Assembly: GCA_045126515.1 (NCBI GenBank)
Contig: JBGVOM010000188.1
Span: forward strand, 1 to 60,977
Length of the DNA: 60,977 nucleotides
From: RUG11237 sp045126515
GTDB taxonomy: Bacteria > Bacillota > Clostridia > Lachnospirales > Lachnospiraceae
Direction of reading: 5' to 3'
Positions 35,925 through 44,287 of the stretch are shown in pieces; position 1 is the stretch's first letter; every line of letters starts with the position of its first letter. Below the pieces are notes generated by a model, which made no database searches, was not told the origin of the DNA, and was given only the letters and a program-made list of their open reading frames with translations. The position numbers and the translations under genes are program-made.

Positions 35925-37081
35925 GCTTCTTTCCCCTTTTCTTCTTCATAATCATCCAAAAAATTATATACCATATCATCTTTATGGTAGCCTATGATAG
36001 TATTTAAATTTACATTGTGAACACTTTTGAATATGTTGCCGTCAATCACATCACTAACTTTCCTCATCTGTGCAATCAATTCTTTCATTTCATCCCGCTT
36101 AGAACCTTTTGCTCCACCGCAACTGCTACAGTTTTCCGTAAAACGACAGGCACACTGAATAAATGTAAGCCTATTATAATCTCTCCATGCCTTAATATCC
36201 TGCTCCTTAACCATATATAGTGGGCGAATCAGTTCCATGCCTTCAAAATTGTTGCTGTGAAGTTTTGGCATCATAGTTTCTATCTTTCCGCCATAAAACA
36301 TTCCCATAAGCACTGTTTCAATCATATCATCAAAATGGTGTCCCAAGGCAATTTTATTGCATCCTAATTCCTTTGCTTTGGAATAAAGATAGCCTCTACG
36401 CATTCTGGCACACAAATAACAGGGACTTTTATCAATCTCTGCCACAATATCAAAAATCTGTGTTTCAAACACGGTCAGCGGAATACCTAAGAGTTTTGCG
36501 TTATCCTGAATAATCTGCCAGTTATCAGCATTATATCCAGGATTCATAATGAGAAATATTAATTCAAATGGTATCTTTCCATGTCTTTGCAGTTCTTGCA
36601 TCAGTTTTGCAAGGAGCATGGAATCCTTTCCGCCGGAAATGCACACTGCAATTTTATCTCCCTCTTGGACTAACTGATACTCATTCACCGCTTTCGTAAA
36701 TTTTCTCCAGATTGGTTTTCGAAATTTTTTAATAATGCTACGTTCAATCTCTTTTGTTCTCTCCTGATAACTTTCTTTCTCCATCATACAATCCAGCTGA
36801 TACCTAAGAAATGCTCGATAGCCTCCCTGAATATTTACACCATGGATTCCATGCTCTTTTAAAAGTTCTACTGCCTCCTTGCTTTTTTCTCCGGTATGGC
36901 ATAAAACATACACAGGGTCTGCATTTGTGAATCGCTGTAAATTCTGTTCTAATTCTTCCATAGGAATATTCACAGCACCCTCTACAGTTCCCCGCTGAAA
37001 GTTATCTGCATTTCTAATATCTATTACAAATCTTTTCTCCGTATCTAATGTAAGTAATTCTTGTATGGTGATTTCTTCCAT
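35921..37081 (-). CDS. Rhodanese-TtcA fusion (sulfur donor plus tRNA thiolation ATPase)
   Basis: 386 residues from the ATG at 37081 (GGG about 9 bases upstream; earlier ATGs overlap a hairpin). Residues about 1-100 are a rhodanese domain with catalytic Cys61 (LCHTGEKS). Residues about 115-386 are a PP-loop ATPase with SGGKDS (149-154), Cys221-x2-Cys224 and a C-terminal CACRFTENCSSC cluster, as in TtcA-type tRNA 2-thiocytidine synthesis. The fusion would deliver persulfide sulfur straight to the thiolation site. Co-transcribed with the Rrf2 gene. Confidence 0.85.
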   Translation of the reverse strand: MEEITIQELLTLDTEKRFVIDIRNADNFQRGTVEGAVNIPMEELEQNLQRFTNADPVYVLCHTGEKSKEAVELLKEHGIHGVNIQGGYRAFLRYQLDCMMEKESYQERTKEIERSIIKKFRKPIWRKFTKAVNEYQLVQEGDKIAVCISGGKDSMLLAKLMQELQRHGKIPFELIFLIMNPGYNADNWQIIQDNAKLLGIPLTVFETQIFDIVAEIDKSPCYLCARMRRGYLYSKAKELGCNKIALGHHFDDMIETVLMGMFYGGKIETMMPKLHSNNFEGMELIRPLYMVKEQDIKAWRDYNRLTFIQCACRFTENCSSCGGAKGSKRDEMKELIAQMRKVSDVIDGNIFKSVHNVNLNTIIGYHKDDMVYNFLDDYEEEKGKEA

Positions 37082-37112
37082 AGTTTTGTACCCACTTTCT
37101 ATTGTCATAAAC

Positions 37113-37140
37113 AAAAGACGCCATGCCAGACGTCTTTTAT
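37113..37140. promoter_or_regulatory. Leader hairpin before the rhodanese-TtcA gene
   Basis: AAAAGACG / CGTCTTTT stem with a 10-base loop, followed by T-rich sequence on both strands. It lies between the predicted promoter and the start codon, so it may be an attenuator or a late terminator for apt read-through. Confidence 0.5.
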
Positions 37141-37154
37141 CACTTCTTTCTGAA

Positions 37155-37193
37155 ATTATATTACACTTTTTCAGCCTACTATGTCAATAGGTT
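37155..37193 (-). promoter_or_regulatory. Promoter and second copy of the Rrf2-type dyad
   Basis: Minus strand TTGACA (37182-37187) with TAATAT (37158-37163) 18 bases on. The dyad at 37173-37193 has arms AACCTA and TAGGCT and shares ATTGACATAGTAGG with the cysK copy. Confidence 0.7.
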
Positions 37194-37204
37194 AATGGTG
37201 GATA

Positions 37205-37729
37205 TTATTCCCCTTCATAAGTAATCAACGAAGACACTTCATAACTCTCCAGTTTTTCTCTTCCTTTTAAATCAATAAGTTCTATCACAAACCCAGCCTT
37301 CACCACTTCACCGCCAAGTGCTTCCACCAATTTAATAATTGCCTCAGTAGTTCCTCCTGTAGCCAGCAAATCGTCTAAAATTACAACCCTCTGTCCCGGT
37401 TTGATTGCATCTTTATGAATTTCCAGTACAGCCGTTCCATATTCTAAATCATATTCCTGTGCTATGGTTTCACATGGCAATTTTCCTTTTTTTCTTACCG
37501 GAATAAAGGATTTGTGCAGTTCATAGGCAACGGGCATTCCAAAGATAAACCCTCTGGATTCCGGGGCTACAACAACATCAAAATCGATTCCTTCTACCTG
37601 CTTTAATAAACCTTCGATGGCAAGATGCAGTCCTTCTGCATCCTGCAATACGGAAGTAATATCCCTGAAAATAATTCCTTTCTTTGGAAAATCAGGTATA
37701 TTTCTTACATATTCTTCTAATTTCTTCAT
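37205..37729 (-). CDS. apt: Adenine phosphoribosyltransferase
   Basis: Purine salvage: adenine and PRPP to AMP. PRPP loop VVILDDLLATGGTTEA (about 116-131) and N-terminal DFPKKGIIFRDITSVL are typical; 174 residues. It starts 19 bases after the MATE stop, so the two may be co-transcribed. Confidence 0.96.
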   Translation of the reverse strand: MKKLEEYVRNIPDFPKKGIIFRDITSVLQDAEGLHLAIEGLLKQVEGIDFDVVVAPESRGFIFGMPVAYELHKSFIPVRKKGKLPCETIAQEYDLEYGTAVLEIHKDAIKPGQRVVILDDLLATGGTTEAIIKLVEALGGEVVKAGFVIELIDLKGREKLESYEVSSLITYEGE

Positions 37730-37748
37730 TTTGTTTTTTCTCTCTTTT

Positions 37749-39134
37749 CTATGTATTTTTTTGAATTCTTTCGGATTGATTCTTTCTTGTTTTTTCGTAA
37801 ATCTGATTTTTAAAAATCAGGAACACAATCACGGCAGTAATAACTGCCAATAGATCTGCTATGGACTCTGCCAAAAACACCCCCCTACTTCCCAGTTTGC
37901 ATAGATTTGGCAATAAATACGTTAGTGGAATTAAATATACTAATTTTCTCATTGTGGCATTAAATATAGCTGTTTTTCCATATCCCACCGCCCGAAAAGT
38001 TTCTTGAATGCCTAACTGTACACCACTGAATAGTCTGCCCCAAAAATAGAGTCTTACTCCTGCAATTCCTATCTCTAATACATTGCTGTCTTTCGTAAAA
38101 ATTCCCAGAAACAGGCTCGGAAATAATTGTACAATACAAATACCCAAAAAGGAAATCATCCCATTGCTGACAATCATTTTTCTAATAGCATCTTTTAACC
38201 GATTCACATTCCCGGCGCCATAATTGTAACTGATGATGGGCTGTGCCCCCTGTCCTATCCCTTGAATTGGCAAAAAAATCATTTGATTTATACTAAACAT
38301 AATGGAAAGTGCTGCTACATGGTTACTGTTTCCGTATTTTAATAGCTGTTGGAAAAACACTGCCTGTACAAGACTCTCGGTAGATGTCATAAAAAAGGAA
38401 GCAAATCCAAGACTGCTCACTCTCCCGATAATATTTGCCTTTAATGCTGTCAGATGAATCCTAATTGTAGTCTGCTTTCCCATCAAAAAAACTACAACAA
38501 GTATCGCTGATACCCCCTGACTAATCACGGTAGCAATCGCAGCTCCTGCAATTCCCATATGAAACCCATATATTAAAATAGGGTCCAGAATAATATTCAA
38601 ACCTGCACCAATAAAGGTATTACGCATACTAATCTTATGAAATCCCTGTGCAATTAAAAAAGGGGTTAATCCAAGTGAAAACATAACAAACACAGTTCCC
38701 AGTACATAAATTTTCAAATATGCCGCTGCATATGGAAGTGTGGTTTCATCTGCGCCTAAAAAAGTGAGCAACTGACTTCCAAATATTCCAAAAACTATAG
38801 TAAGTACTATGGATAACAAAAATAACAGTATCGTACAATTTCCCATAATCTTTTCTGCTTCTTTATGATTCCTTTTTCCGGTTGCGATTGCCAACAAAGG
38901 ACCACCACCACTGCCTATAAGAACCGCGAAAGCATTTATCAGATTAATTAATGGAACTGTAATCCCAAGACCCGCCAAAATCATCGCCCCTTCTCCCGGA
39001 ATTCTTCCTAAAAATACACGATCTACCACATTGTACAACAAATTAATCATTTGTGCTGCAATGCTTGGCAGCGATAACTTCAACATTAACTGCCCAATAG
39101 GCTGGGTATCAAATCGATTGTCTTCTCTTTCCAC
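37749..39134 (-). CDS. MATE-family multidrug/cation efflux protein
   Basis: 461 residues, two homologous six-helix halves, with the family start FDTQPIGQLMLKLSLPSIAAQ. I start at the GTG at 39134 because GGAGG lies 7 bases before it; a start at 39170 would overlap the operator region and has no site. Twelve hydrophobic segments are visible. It exports drugs or organic cations in exchange for sodium or protons. Twin palindromes upstream suggest a repressor, but no regulator gene is adjacent. Confidence 0.88.
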   Translation of the reverse strand: MEREDNRFDTQPIGQLMLKLSLPSIAAQMINLLYNVVDRVFLGRIPGEGAMILAGLGITVPLINLINAFAVLIGSGGGPLLAIATGKRNHKEAEKIMGNCTILLFLLSIVLTIVFGIFGSQLLTFLGADETTLPYAAAYLKIYVLGTVFVMFSLGLTPFLIAQGFHKISMRNTFIGAGLNIILDPILIYGFHMGIAGAAIATVISQGVSAILVVVFLMGKQTTIRIHLTALKANIIGRVSSLGFASFFMTSTESLVQAVFFQQLLKYGNSNHVAALSIMFSINQMIFLPIQGIGQGAQPIISYNYGAGNVNRLKDAIRKMIVSNGMISFLGICIVQLFPSLFLGIFTKDSNVLEIGIAGVRLYFWGRLFSGVQLGIQETFRAVGYGKTAIFNATMRKLVYLIPLTYLLPNLCKLGSRGVFLAESIADLLAVITAVIVFLIFKNQIYEKTRKNQSERIQKNT

Positions 39135-39170
39135 ATATATTCCTCCACATATTGTCAAATAATAATACAA

Positions 39171-39229
39171 TAACTGTTCGGAACCATTATGTCTAGCTAC
39201 AGTAATAACTATATGGTTCTGAACAGTTA
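39171..39229. promoter_or_regulatory. Twin inverted operators upstream of the MATE gene
   Basis: TAACTGTTCGGAACCATTA (39171-39189) and its inverted counterpart (39210-39229, TATATGGTTCTGAACAGTTA) each contain the core GTTC-N-GAAC. Centres at 39180 and 39220 are 40 bases apart, near four helical turns. They resemble MarR-type operators. Confidence 0.6.
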
Positions 39230-39270
39230 CACAATATTTTCTGCAAACCTTTCATTTTATTCCCATACTT

Positions 39271-40068
39271 TTAAATATAGTATTCTATATTAAGCTCTGA
39301 ATTACCTAAAAAGCTGGTTAATATCTTTTTTCGAATTTCCAGAAACAGATTATTACTTCGATCCCTTGGTCTTGAAAGTTTTACTGGTATAATCTCTTTT
39401 ATTTTTCCTGGTCGCTCTGATAAAATAACAATTCGGTCGCTTAAGAAAATTGCTTCATCGATATCGTGAGTAACCAACACCATGGTTCTCTTTTCATGTT
39501 CCCAGATACGAAGTACTTCATTCTGCATATTAATGCGGGTAAATGCATCCAGTGCTCCAAAAGGTTCATCTAATAATAACACCTTCGGATTTCCTATCAA
39601 AGCTCTTGCAATACTGGCACGTTGCTGCATACCACCTGATAGCTGTGCAGGGTAGGCATTTTCAAATCCGGTTAATCCTACCAAGTCTATATGTTCTTGA
39701 ATTTTCTTATCATGTTCACTTTTCGGTACATCTTTCGGAATTCCAAATCGGATATTTTTCTCTATAGTCAGCCATGGATATAATCTTGCCTCCTGAAATA
39801 CCATTCCAACATCAGCAATCGGTTTCTCTACTTTTCTCGTTCCTACATCGATTTCACCTGAACTCGCCTTTTCCAATCCGATGATGAGTTTTAATAACGT
39901 ACTTTTTCCACAGCCACTAGAGCCAACAATGCTGACAAATTCTCCCGGCTTAATATCTAAATTAATATCTTCCAATACCTGAAGATTTTCTTTTTCTAAA
40001 GGATATATTTTTGATACATTCCGAATATGTAATTCATTATCTTGTAATTGTTCCGCCATTTTACTCAC
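39271..40068 (-). CDS. ABC transporter ATPase (SsuB/TauB-like)
   Basis: 265 residues. Walker A GSSGCGKSTLL (about 50-60), signature LSGGMQQRASIARAL and Walker B VLLLDEPFGALD; nitrate/sulfonate/taurine subfamily. Final gene of the radical-SAM cluster, starting 0 bases after the permease. It powers uptake of the ligand bound by the protein at 42748-43785. Confidence 0.93.
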   Translation of the reverse strand: MSKMAEQLQDNELHIRNVSKIYPLEKENLQVLEDINLDIKPGEFVSIVGSSGCGKSTLLKLIIGLEKASSGEIDVGTRKVEKPIADVGMVFQEARLYPWLTIEKNIRFGIPKDVPKSEHDKKIQEHIDLVGLTGFENAYPAQLSGGMQQRASIARALIGNPKVLLLDEPFGALDAFTRINMQNEVLRIWEHEKRTMVLVTHDIDEAIFLSDRIVILSERPGKIKEIIPVKLSRPRDRSNNLFLEIRKKILTSFLGNSELNIEYYI

Positions 40069-40863
40069 CTACTTTCCCTGCTGAATATAATTCCAGCGTA
40101 ATAATCTCTTTTGAATCTTTACAATGATAAAATCAATTAATAATCCCACAATTCCAATGGTAAAGACACCTGCCAACACAACATCCGGCTGGGATAACTC
40201 TCTTGCATAAGTAATCATATAACCAATTCCGGAAGATGCTGCCACCATTTCTGCCGCTACAACACAGGTCCATGCTGTGCTGACGCCTAAGCGAATTCCT
40301 GTAAAAATAGAAGGCCATGCAGATGGCAGAATCACATTAAAAAGAATTTCTTTCTTACTTTTTTCTAATACACGTGCTACTTCTAACAATTTTTTGTCCG
40401 CTGATAAAATACCACTAATTGTATTTAACAAAACCGGCCATAAAGTTCCGATAACAATAACTGCAACCTTTGAATCTTCTCCAATTCCCAGCCAGAGAAT
40501 CAATAATGGAATCCATGCAATCATTGGTATGGGACGAAAAATACTAACCAAAGAGCTGAGTATTTTATTCAGTTTTTTTGACAATCCCATTAGTACACCT
40601 AACACAATGCCTATTGTAGCTCCCAAGGCAAATCCCTTAATTACCCTGCCACCGCTTACTAACAAATCTTCTGCCAATTCACCATTCCCAATGAGTTTTA
40701 TCAGTGTCGCTACCACCTTAACTGGAGAGGGAAGGATATGTTTGTTTATAATTCCTGTTACACTGCCTAAATACCAGATAAGCACTAACAATACAGGAGC
40801 AACTACTTTTAAAAATATATTATTTACCTGTTTCTTTATATTACTGTTTTCTTTCATATACAC
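40069..40863 (-). CDS. ABC transporter permease (SsuC/ThiX-like)
   Basis: 264 residues with about six membrane helices and the permease EAA loop (VARVLEKSKKEILFNVILPSAWPSIFTGIRLGVS, given as landmark by its parts LEKSKKE and LPSAWPSIFTGIR). Forms the channel with the adjoining ATPase. It begins 14 bases after the second PNPOx-like gene. Confidence 0.92.
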   Translation of the reverse strand: MYMKENSNIKKQVNNIFLKVVAPVLLVLIWYLGSVTGIINKHILPSPVKVVATLIKLIGNGELAEDLLVSGGRVIKGFALGATIGIVLGVLMGLSKKLNKILSSLVSIFRPIPMIAWIPLLILWLGIGEDSKVAVIVIGTLWPVLLNTISGILSADKKLLEVARVLEKSKKEILFNVILPSAWPSIFTGIRLGVSTAWTCVVAAEMVAASSGIGYMITYARELSQPDVVLAGVFTIGIVGLLIDFIIVKIQKRLLRWNYIQQGK

Positions 40864-40877
40864 ACGTCCTTTATCAT

Positions 40878-41348
40878 CTATGCCTCTTTCGCAAGCCTGT
40901 CAATGTGAATATAGAGTGGATGCTTTTCATTTTCCTCTTTCAGTCGAACCGGATAGCTCTCCTCTATAATCTCTGTAGGTTCAATATAATAAACAGCTGC
41001 CAAATCATTATCCTTGTTTCGTTCCTGTGCCGCAATGTATGCTTCTTCATACTCGTGCCCAGCTATCAGACATTTTTTCGGTATCCCCTTAATTTGATAG
41101 CTTTTTCTTTCTTTTGTAATCACATTGATTGCAACTTTTCTATCAAACCAAAGTGCATACGTTACATTTTTATGGGTCTGAGAACCTTCTAAAAGTTCCC
41201 AATAACGAATCTGTCCTTCTTCTGTTACCGTAATGCTTCCTTTGGCTACCACATGTGGAACACCATGACGGTCAATTGTGGCTAACACTTTAATACTTTC
41301 TTTATCTGCAATGGCCTCTTTTAACTCCCTGCTAATCTCTACTGCCAT
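40878..41348 (-). CDS. PNPOx-fold flavin-binding-type protein, copy 2
   Basis: 156 residues of the pyridoxamine-5'-phosphate oxidase-like split-barrel: VLATIDRHGVPHVVAKGSI is followed by YALWFDRKVAINVI. It is homologous to the protein at 43807-44277. FMN or F420 use is typical of the fold but the true cofactor is unknown. In each copy the gene follows a radical-SAM-like gene, so the two proteins probably act together. Confidence 0.8.
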   Translation of the reverse strand: MAVEISRELKEAIADKESIKVLATIDRHGVPHVVAKGSITVTEEGQIRYWELLEGSQTHKNVTYALWFDRKVAINVITKERKSYQIKGIPKKCLIAGHEYEEAYIAAQERNKDNDLAAVYYIEPTEIIEESYPVRLKEENEKHPLYIHIDRLAKEA

Positions 41349-41379
41349 AATGATTTCCTCCTATTTCTTTTGATAGAGT

Positions 41380-41413
41380 ATCAGCTACTTTACACATTTG
41401 CAAAGCAGCTGAT
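41380..41413 (-). promoter_or_regulatory. Intercistronic hairpin
   Basis: ATCAGCTGCTTT / AAAGTAGCTGAT stem (one G-T pair) with a 10-base loop and no T tract, between radical-SAM copy 2 and PNPOx copy 2. It may tune mRNA stability or processing inside the operon. Confidence 0.5.
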
Positions 41414-41423
41414 ATCCCAAATT

Positions 41424-42701
41424 TTAATCGATTCTTGCCAGATCCGTATTCGGATGATTTCCGCAACGACGATAATCGTCTGTATAAATATTAAGACCAT
41501 TCTTTCTTCTTACTTCCGCAAGACCTAATGCCAACTGTACATAATACTCTAACGATGGTGTTTTCTGTCTCATAAATATAGCACCCGGCAATGTATTCCA
41601 TACACATTCTGCAAAACTTACTCCGTGAGCAGCAATTTCTTCTGCTTCTGCGAGTACTGCCTTTAATGCTTCCTGCTCATCTGAAAATCCATTTGGCTGT
41701 GCAGTTTCTACGCCTCCTACAATACCACAATCTACATTTCCACGTCCAAATATGTCTACTGCATCATACAAACGCTGTTTCCATTCGTCGTATCCTACCA
41801 GTCTTGCCTTTCCCGGGCATACCCAGCCGAACAATTCTTTGTTTAATACCTCTAAATCTGTAGTGTAAGTAGTAATAGCTGTTTCTTCATATATTTTTTG
41901 AAGTTGCTTTTTCGAAAATGCACTTGCAACCAACTTAACAGGAAATTTATCAGTCTTAAATGCTTTCTCTGCTGCATGAAGTGTCTTAATATATAAATCT
42001 ACTTCATCATCAAATATTTCTGCTCCACTTAAAGTGGAACCAGCTGTCATGTGGTAAGAAGCATAACGCCCTTTTTGCTTAATCGCTTCCCGTACTGTTT
42101 CTTCCACATCCTGAAACCACGTTTCATTTCGAATATCACCTTCATCATCGGCTCCGCGATGAGCAGAAAATAATGCACAGTACTTGCAGCCTTCCTTTGG
42201 ATTGTCCCAAAAGTGGCATTTCGTAGCCGGTGCTATTGTGATTCGTTGAGGTCTTGCAGATGCCACCAGACGCATTGGTGTTCCATTGCTTGTAGTTTTA
42301 TCATAAAAATCTGGTTTTTCCCAGAACCAAGCCTCCTCATAAACCTTATCATTATCAACAATCACAAGTTTATCGTCTACTACATCTAATATGTATGGAT
42401 CACGATAAGTCCAATCGTATACCTGCGTATGTCCCTGGCAAATCACAGAGCCATCCCGCAAGAACAATCCAATTGGAGAAATCTGTTTTCCGTGCCCAAT
42501 CAAATAGTCATAAGGCTCTACATGATGCTTATTTGGATCCACCTTTGCGAAAGCTTTATCTGTATATGCAATGCCGCGCCTGCTCACATCGATTTTCAAT
42601 GCAACAATCGGTGGAATATCCGGATATTTCTCTAAAACCTGTTCATAGGTCAATTCTTTTTCACGCCATTTTGTTTTATCATTAATGCTCAATGTTCTCA
42701 C
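41424..42701 (-). CDS. Radical-SAM-like protein with CX9CX2C, copy 2
   Basis: 425 residues from a GTG start with a weak ribosome site. The cysteine set is Cys162-x9-Cys172-x2-Cys175 (CHFWDNPKEGCKYC), wider than the usual CX3CX2C. MTAGSTLSG may replace the GGE motif. A C-terminal YTDDYRRCGNHP and the internal VCPGKARLVGYDEWK are shared with copy 1. I cannot name the reaction. A radical or other SAM-dependent transformation of an imported compound fits the operon. Confidence 0.72.
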   Translation of the reverse strand: MRTLSINDKTKWREKELTYEQVLEKYPDIPPIVALKIDVSRRGIAYTDKAFAKVDPNKHHVEPYDYLIGHGKQISPIGLFLRDGSVICQGHTQVYDWTYRDPYILDVVDDKLVIVDNDKVYEEAWFWEKPDFYDKTTSNGTPMRLVASARPQRITIAPATKCHFWDNPKEGCKYCALFSAHRGADDEGDIRNETWFQDVEETVREAIKQKGRYASYHMTAGSTLSGAEIFDDEVDLYIKTLHAAEKAFKTDKFPVKLVASAFSKKQLQKIYEETAITTYTTDLEVLNKELFGWVCPGKARLVGYDEWKQRLYDAVDIFGRGNVDCGIVGGVETAQPNGFSDEQEALKAVLAEAEEIAAHGVSFAECVWNTLPGAIFMRQKTPSLEYYVQLALGLAEVRRKNGLNIYTDDYRRCGNHPNTDLARID

Positions 42702-42747
42702 TCTTTTCTTTTCACAGAAATTTTCTTTCTGTTTTTTTATTGATGTT

Positions 42748-43785
42748 TTATTTCGCTACTGCTTTATCCAGAAAACTTGTATCAATATGATTCTTGATAT
42801 CTTCCTCTGTCAATTCATTTGTAATCATATCATGACTTTCTAAGAAATCATAAGTTTCCTTCAGATTTTTCTCATAATCCTCATCCCACACAATAGTTCT
42901 GTCAGCATCCTGATTTGTGTATCTTGCACGTTCTACATCAATACCTGCAAAGTCGGCAATTAATTCATACGCTTCTTCTTCATTTTCGTCAATCCATTGT
43001 TCTGCCTTATATAAGGCCTCCACAAACTTTTCTAATAATTCAGGATGTTCTTCGATAAACTTATCAGAAGCAACATCATAAGAATATGCCGGGTGATTCG
43101 AGCAATCTGCTACTTTTATAAATCCTTCATCTTCTATTTTTGTATGAATATAGTATGCACTCATTGCAAGATATGCATCAATATCACCACTTTCAAAAGC
43201 TGCATCTGCATCACTTGTAGACGTAATATTTACAATGTTAACATCCTTCTCATCGATTCCTGCATCATTTAAAATTCCAATTAAGGATTTATGTACGTAA
43301 GTCCCTACAAATACACCTATTTTCTTTCCTTTTAAATCTTCTGCACTAGAGATTCCCGCATCTTTCGGCGAAATAATTCCAATATTTGCTCCCTGCTTTG
43401 CTGCACCTGAAACAATAGTAGTTTCCACTCCGTTACCAATTCCAATAATAATTGGCTGGTCACCGATTCCATTTACGAAATCAATATCCCCTGCTATAAA
43501 TGCTTCATTTGCCGCCGGACCATTTTCAAATTCTACTACTTCCACCTTCACATTATCTTCTGCAAACACTTCATCAAAAAAACCTTTCTGATAAGCTATA
43601 ATAAACTGGTCGTTCCATATAGAGAATGGAAAATGTGCAACTCTGATTACCGTTTCTTCTGATTTTGTTTCGCCAGTAGTCTGAGTATTTTCTTCCTTCG
43701 AAGTACTTCCGCATCCCGCAAGCACTCCGAAAGACAATGTAAATACTACTGTTAATGCCAATATTCTTTTTCCTATATTTTTCAT
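42748..43785 (-). CDS. SsuA/NMT1-like ABC substrate-binding lipoprotein
   Basis: 345 residues. Lipoprotein signal with lipobox LAGC, then an acidic linker and a two-lobe type 2 periplasmic-binding fold (RVAHFPFSIWNDQFIIAYQKG; DIDFVNGIGDQP). Related proteins bind sulfonates, pyrimidine precursors or nitrate. It sits between the two enzyme pairs, so the enzymes probably act on what it imports. Confidence 0.88.
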   Translation of the reverse strand: MKNIGKRILALTVVFTLSFGVLAGCGSTSKEENTQTTGETKSEETVIRVAHFPFSIWNDQFIIAYQKGFFDEVFAEDNVKVEVVEFENGPAANEAFIAGDIDFVNGIGDQPIIIGIGNGVETTIVSGAAKQGANIGIISPKDAGISSAEDLKGKKIGVFVGTYVHKSLIGILNDAGIDEKDVNIVNITSTSDADAAFESGDIDAYLAMSAYYIHTKIEDEGFIKVADCSNHPAYSYDVASDKFIEEHPELLEKFVEALYKAEQWIDENEEEAYELIADFAGIDVERARYTNQDADRTIVWDEDYEKNLKETYDFLESHDMITNELTEEDIKNHIDTSFLDKAVAK

Positions 43786-43806
43786 AAATCATCTCTCCTC
43801 TTTTGA

Positions 43807-44277
43807 TTATTCACCTTCATACAGACGGTCTAAATGTTTTAATAATGGATATTTTTCCTCGTCTTCCTGTACACGAACAACGAAAGTTTCTTCTTTTACC
43901 ACTTCTGGTTCAATTGTCCAGATTGCAGCTAAGTCTACATCTCCACGCTGTTCCCGTAAAGAAACATACACTTTTTCAAAGACCTTGCCTGCAGTAACAC
44001 TTTTTAATGGTTTTCCCACAATCTCGTAACTCTTTCGATCACTTGTGAGAATGTTGACTGCAACTTTTTTGTCAAACCAAATACTATGTACAAAATTTTG
44101 GTTATTTCTTGAGCTTTCCAGTATTTCGTAAAACTCTATATTCCCATCTTCATTCACATGAAGACTTCCCTTGAACACTATGTGCGGAACCCCGTTTTTA
44201 TCAATGGATGCCACCACTTTTAATGTGTCTTTTGCATTGATATATTCTTTTAATTTTTCACTTATTATAGCTGCCAT
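43807..44277 (-). CDS. PNPOx-fold flavin-binding-type protein, copy 1
   Basis: 156 residues, same layout as copy 2: VVASIDKNGVPHIVFKGSL, then HSIWFDKKVAVNILTSDRKSYEIVG (shown in pieces), then EEKYPLLKHLDRLYEGE. Follows radical-SAM copy 1 by 10 bases. The conserved SYxIxGxP and WFDxKVAxNxxT segments mark a distinct subfamily. Confidence 0.8.
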   Translation of the reverse strand: MAAIISEKLKEYINAKDTLKVVASIDKNGVPHIVFKGSLHVNEDGNIEFYEILESSRNNQNFVHSIWFDKKVAVNILTSDRKSYEIVGKPLKSVTAGKVFEKVYVSLREQRGDVDLAAIWTIEPEVVKEETFVVRVQEDEEKYPLLKHLDRLYEGE

Positions 44278-44287
44278 ACTCTGCCTC

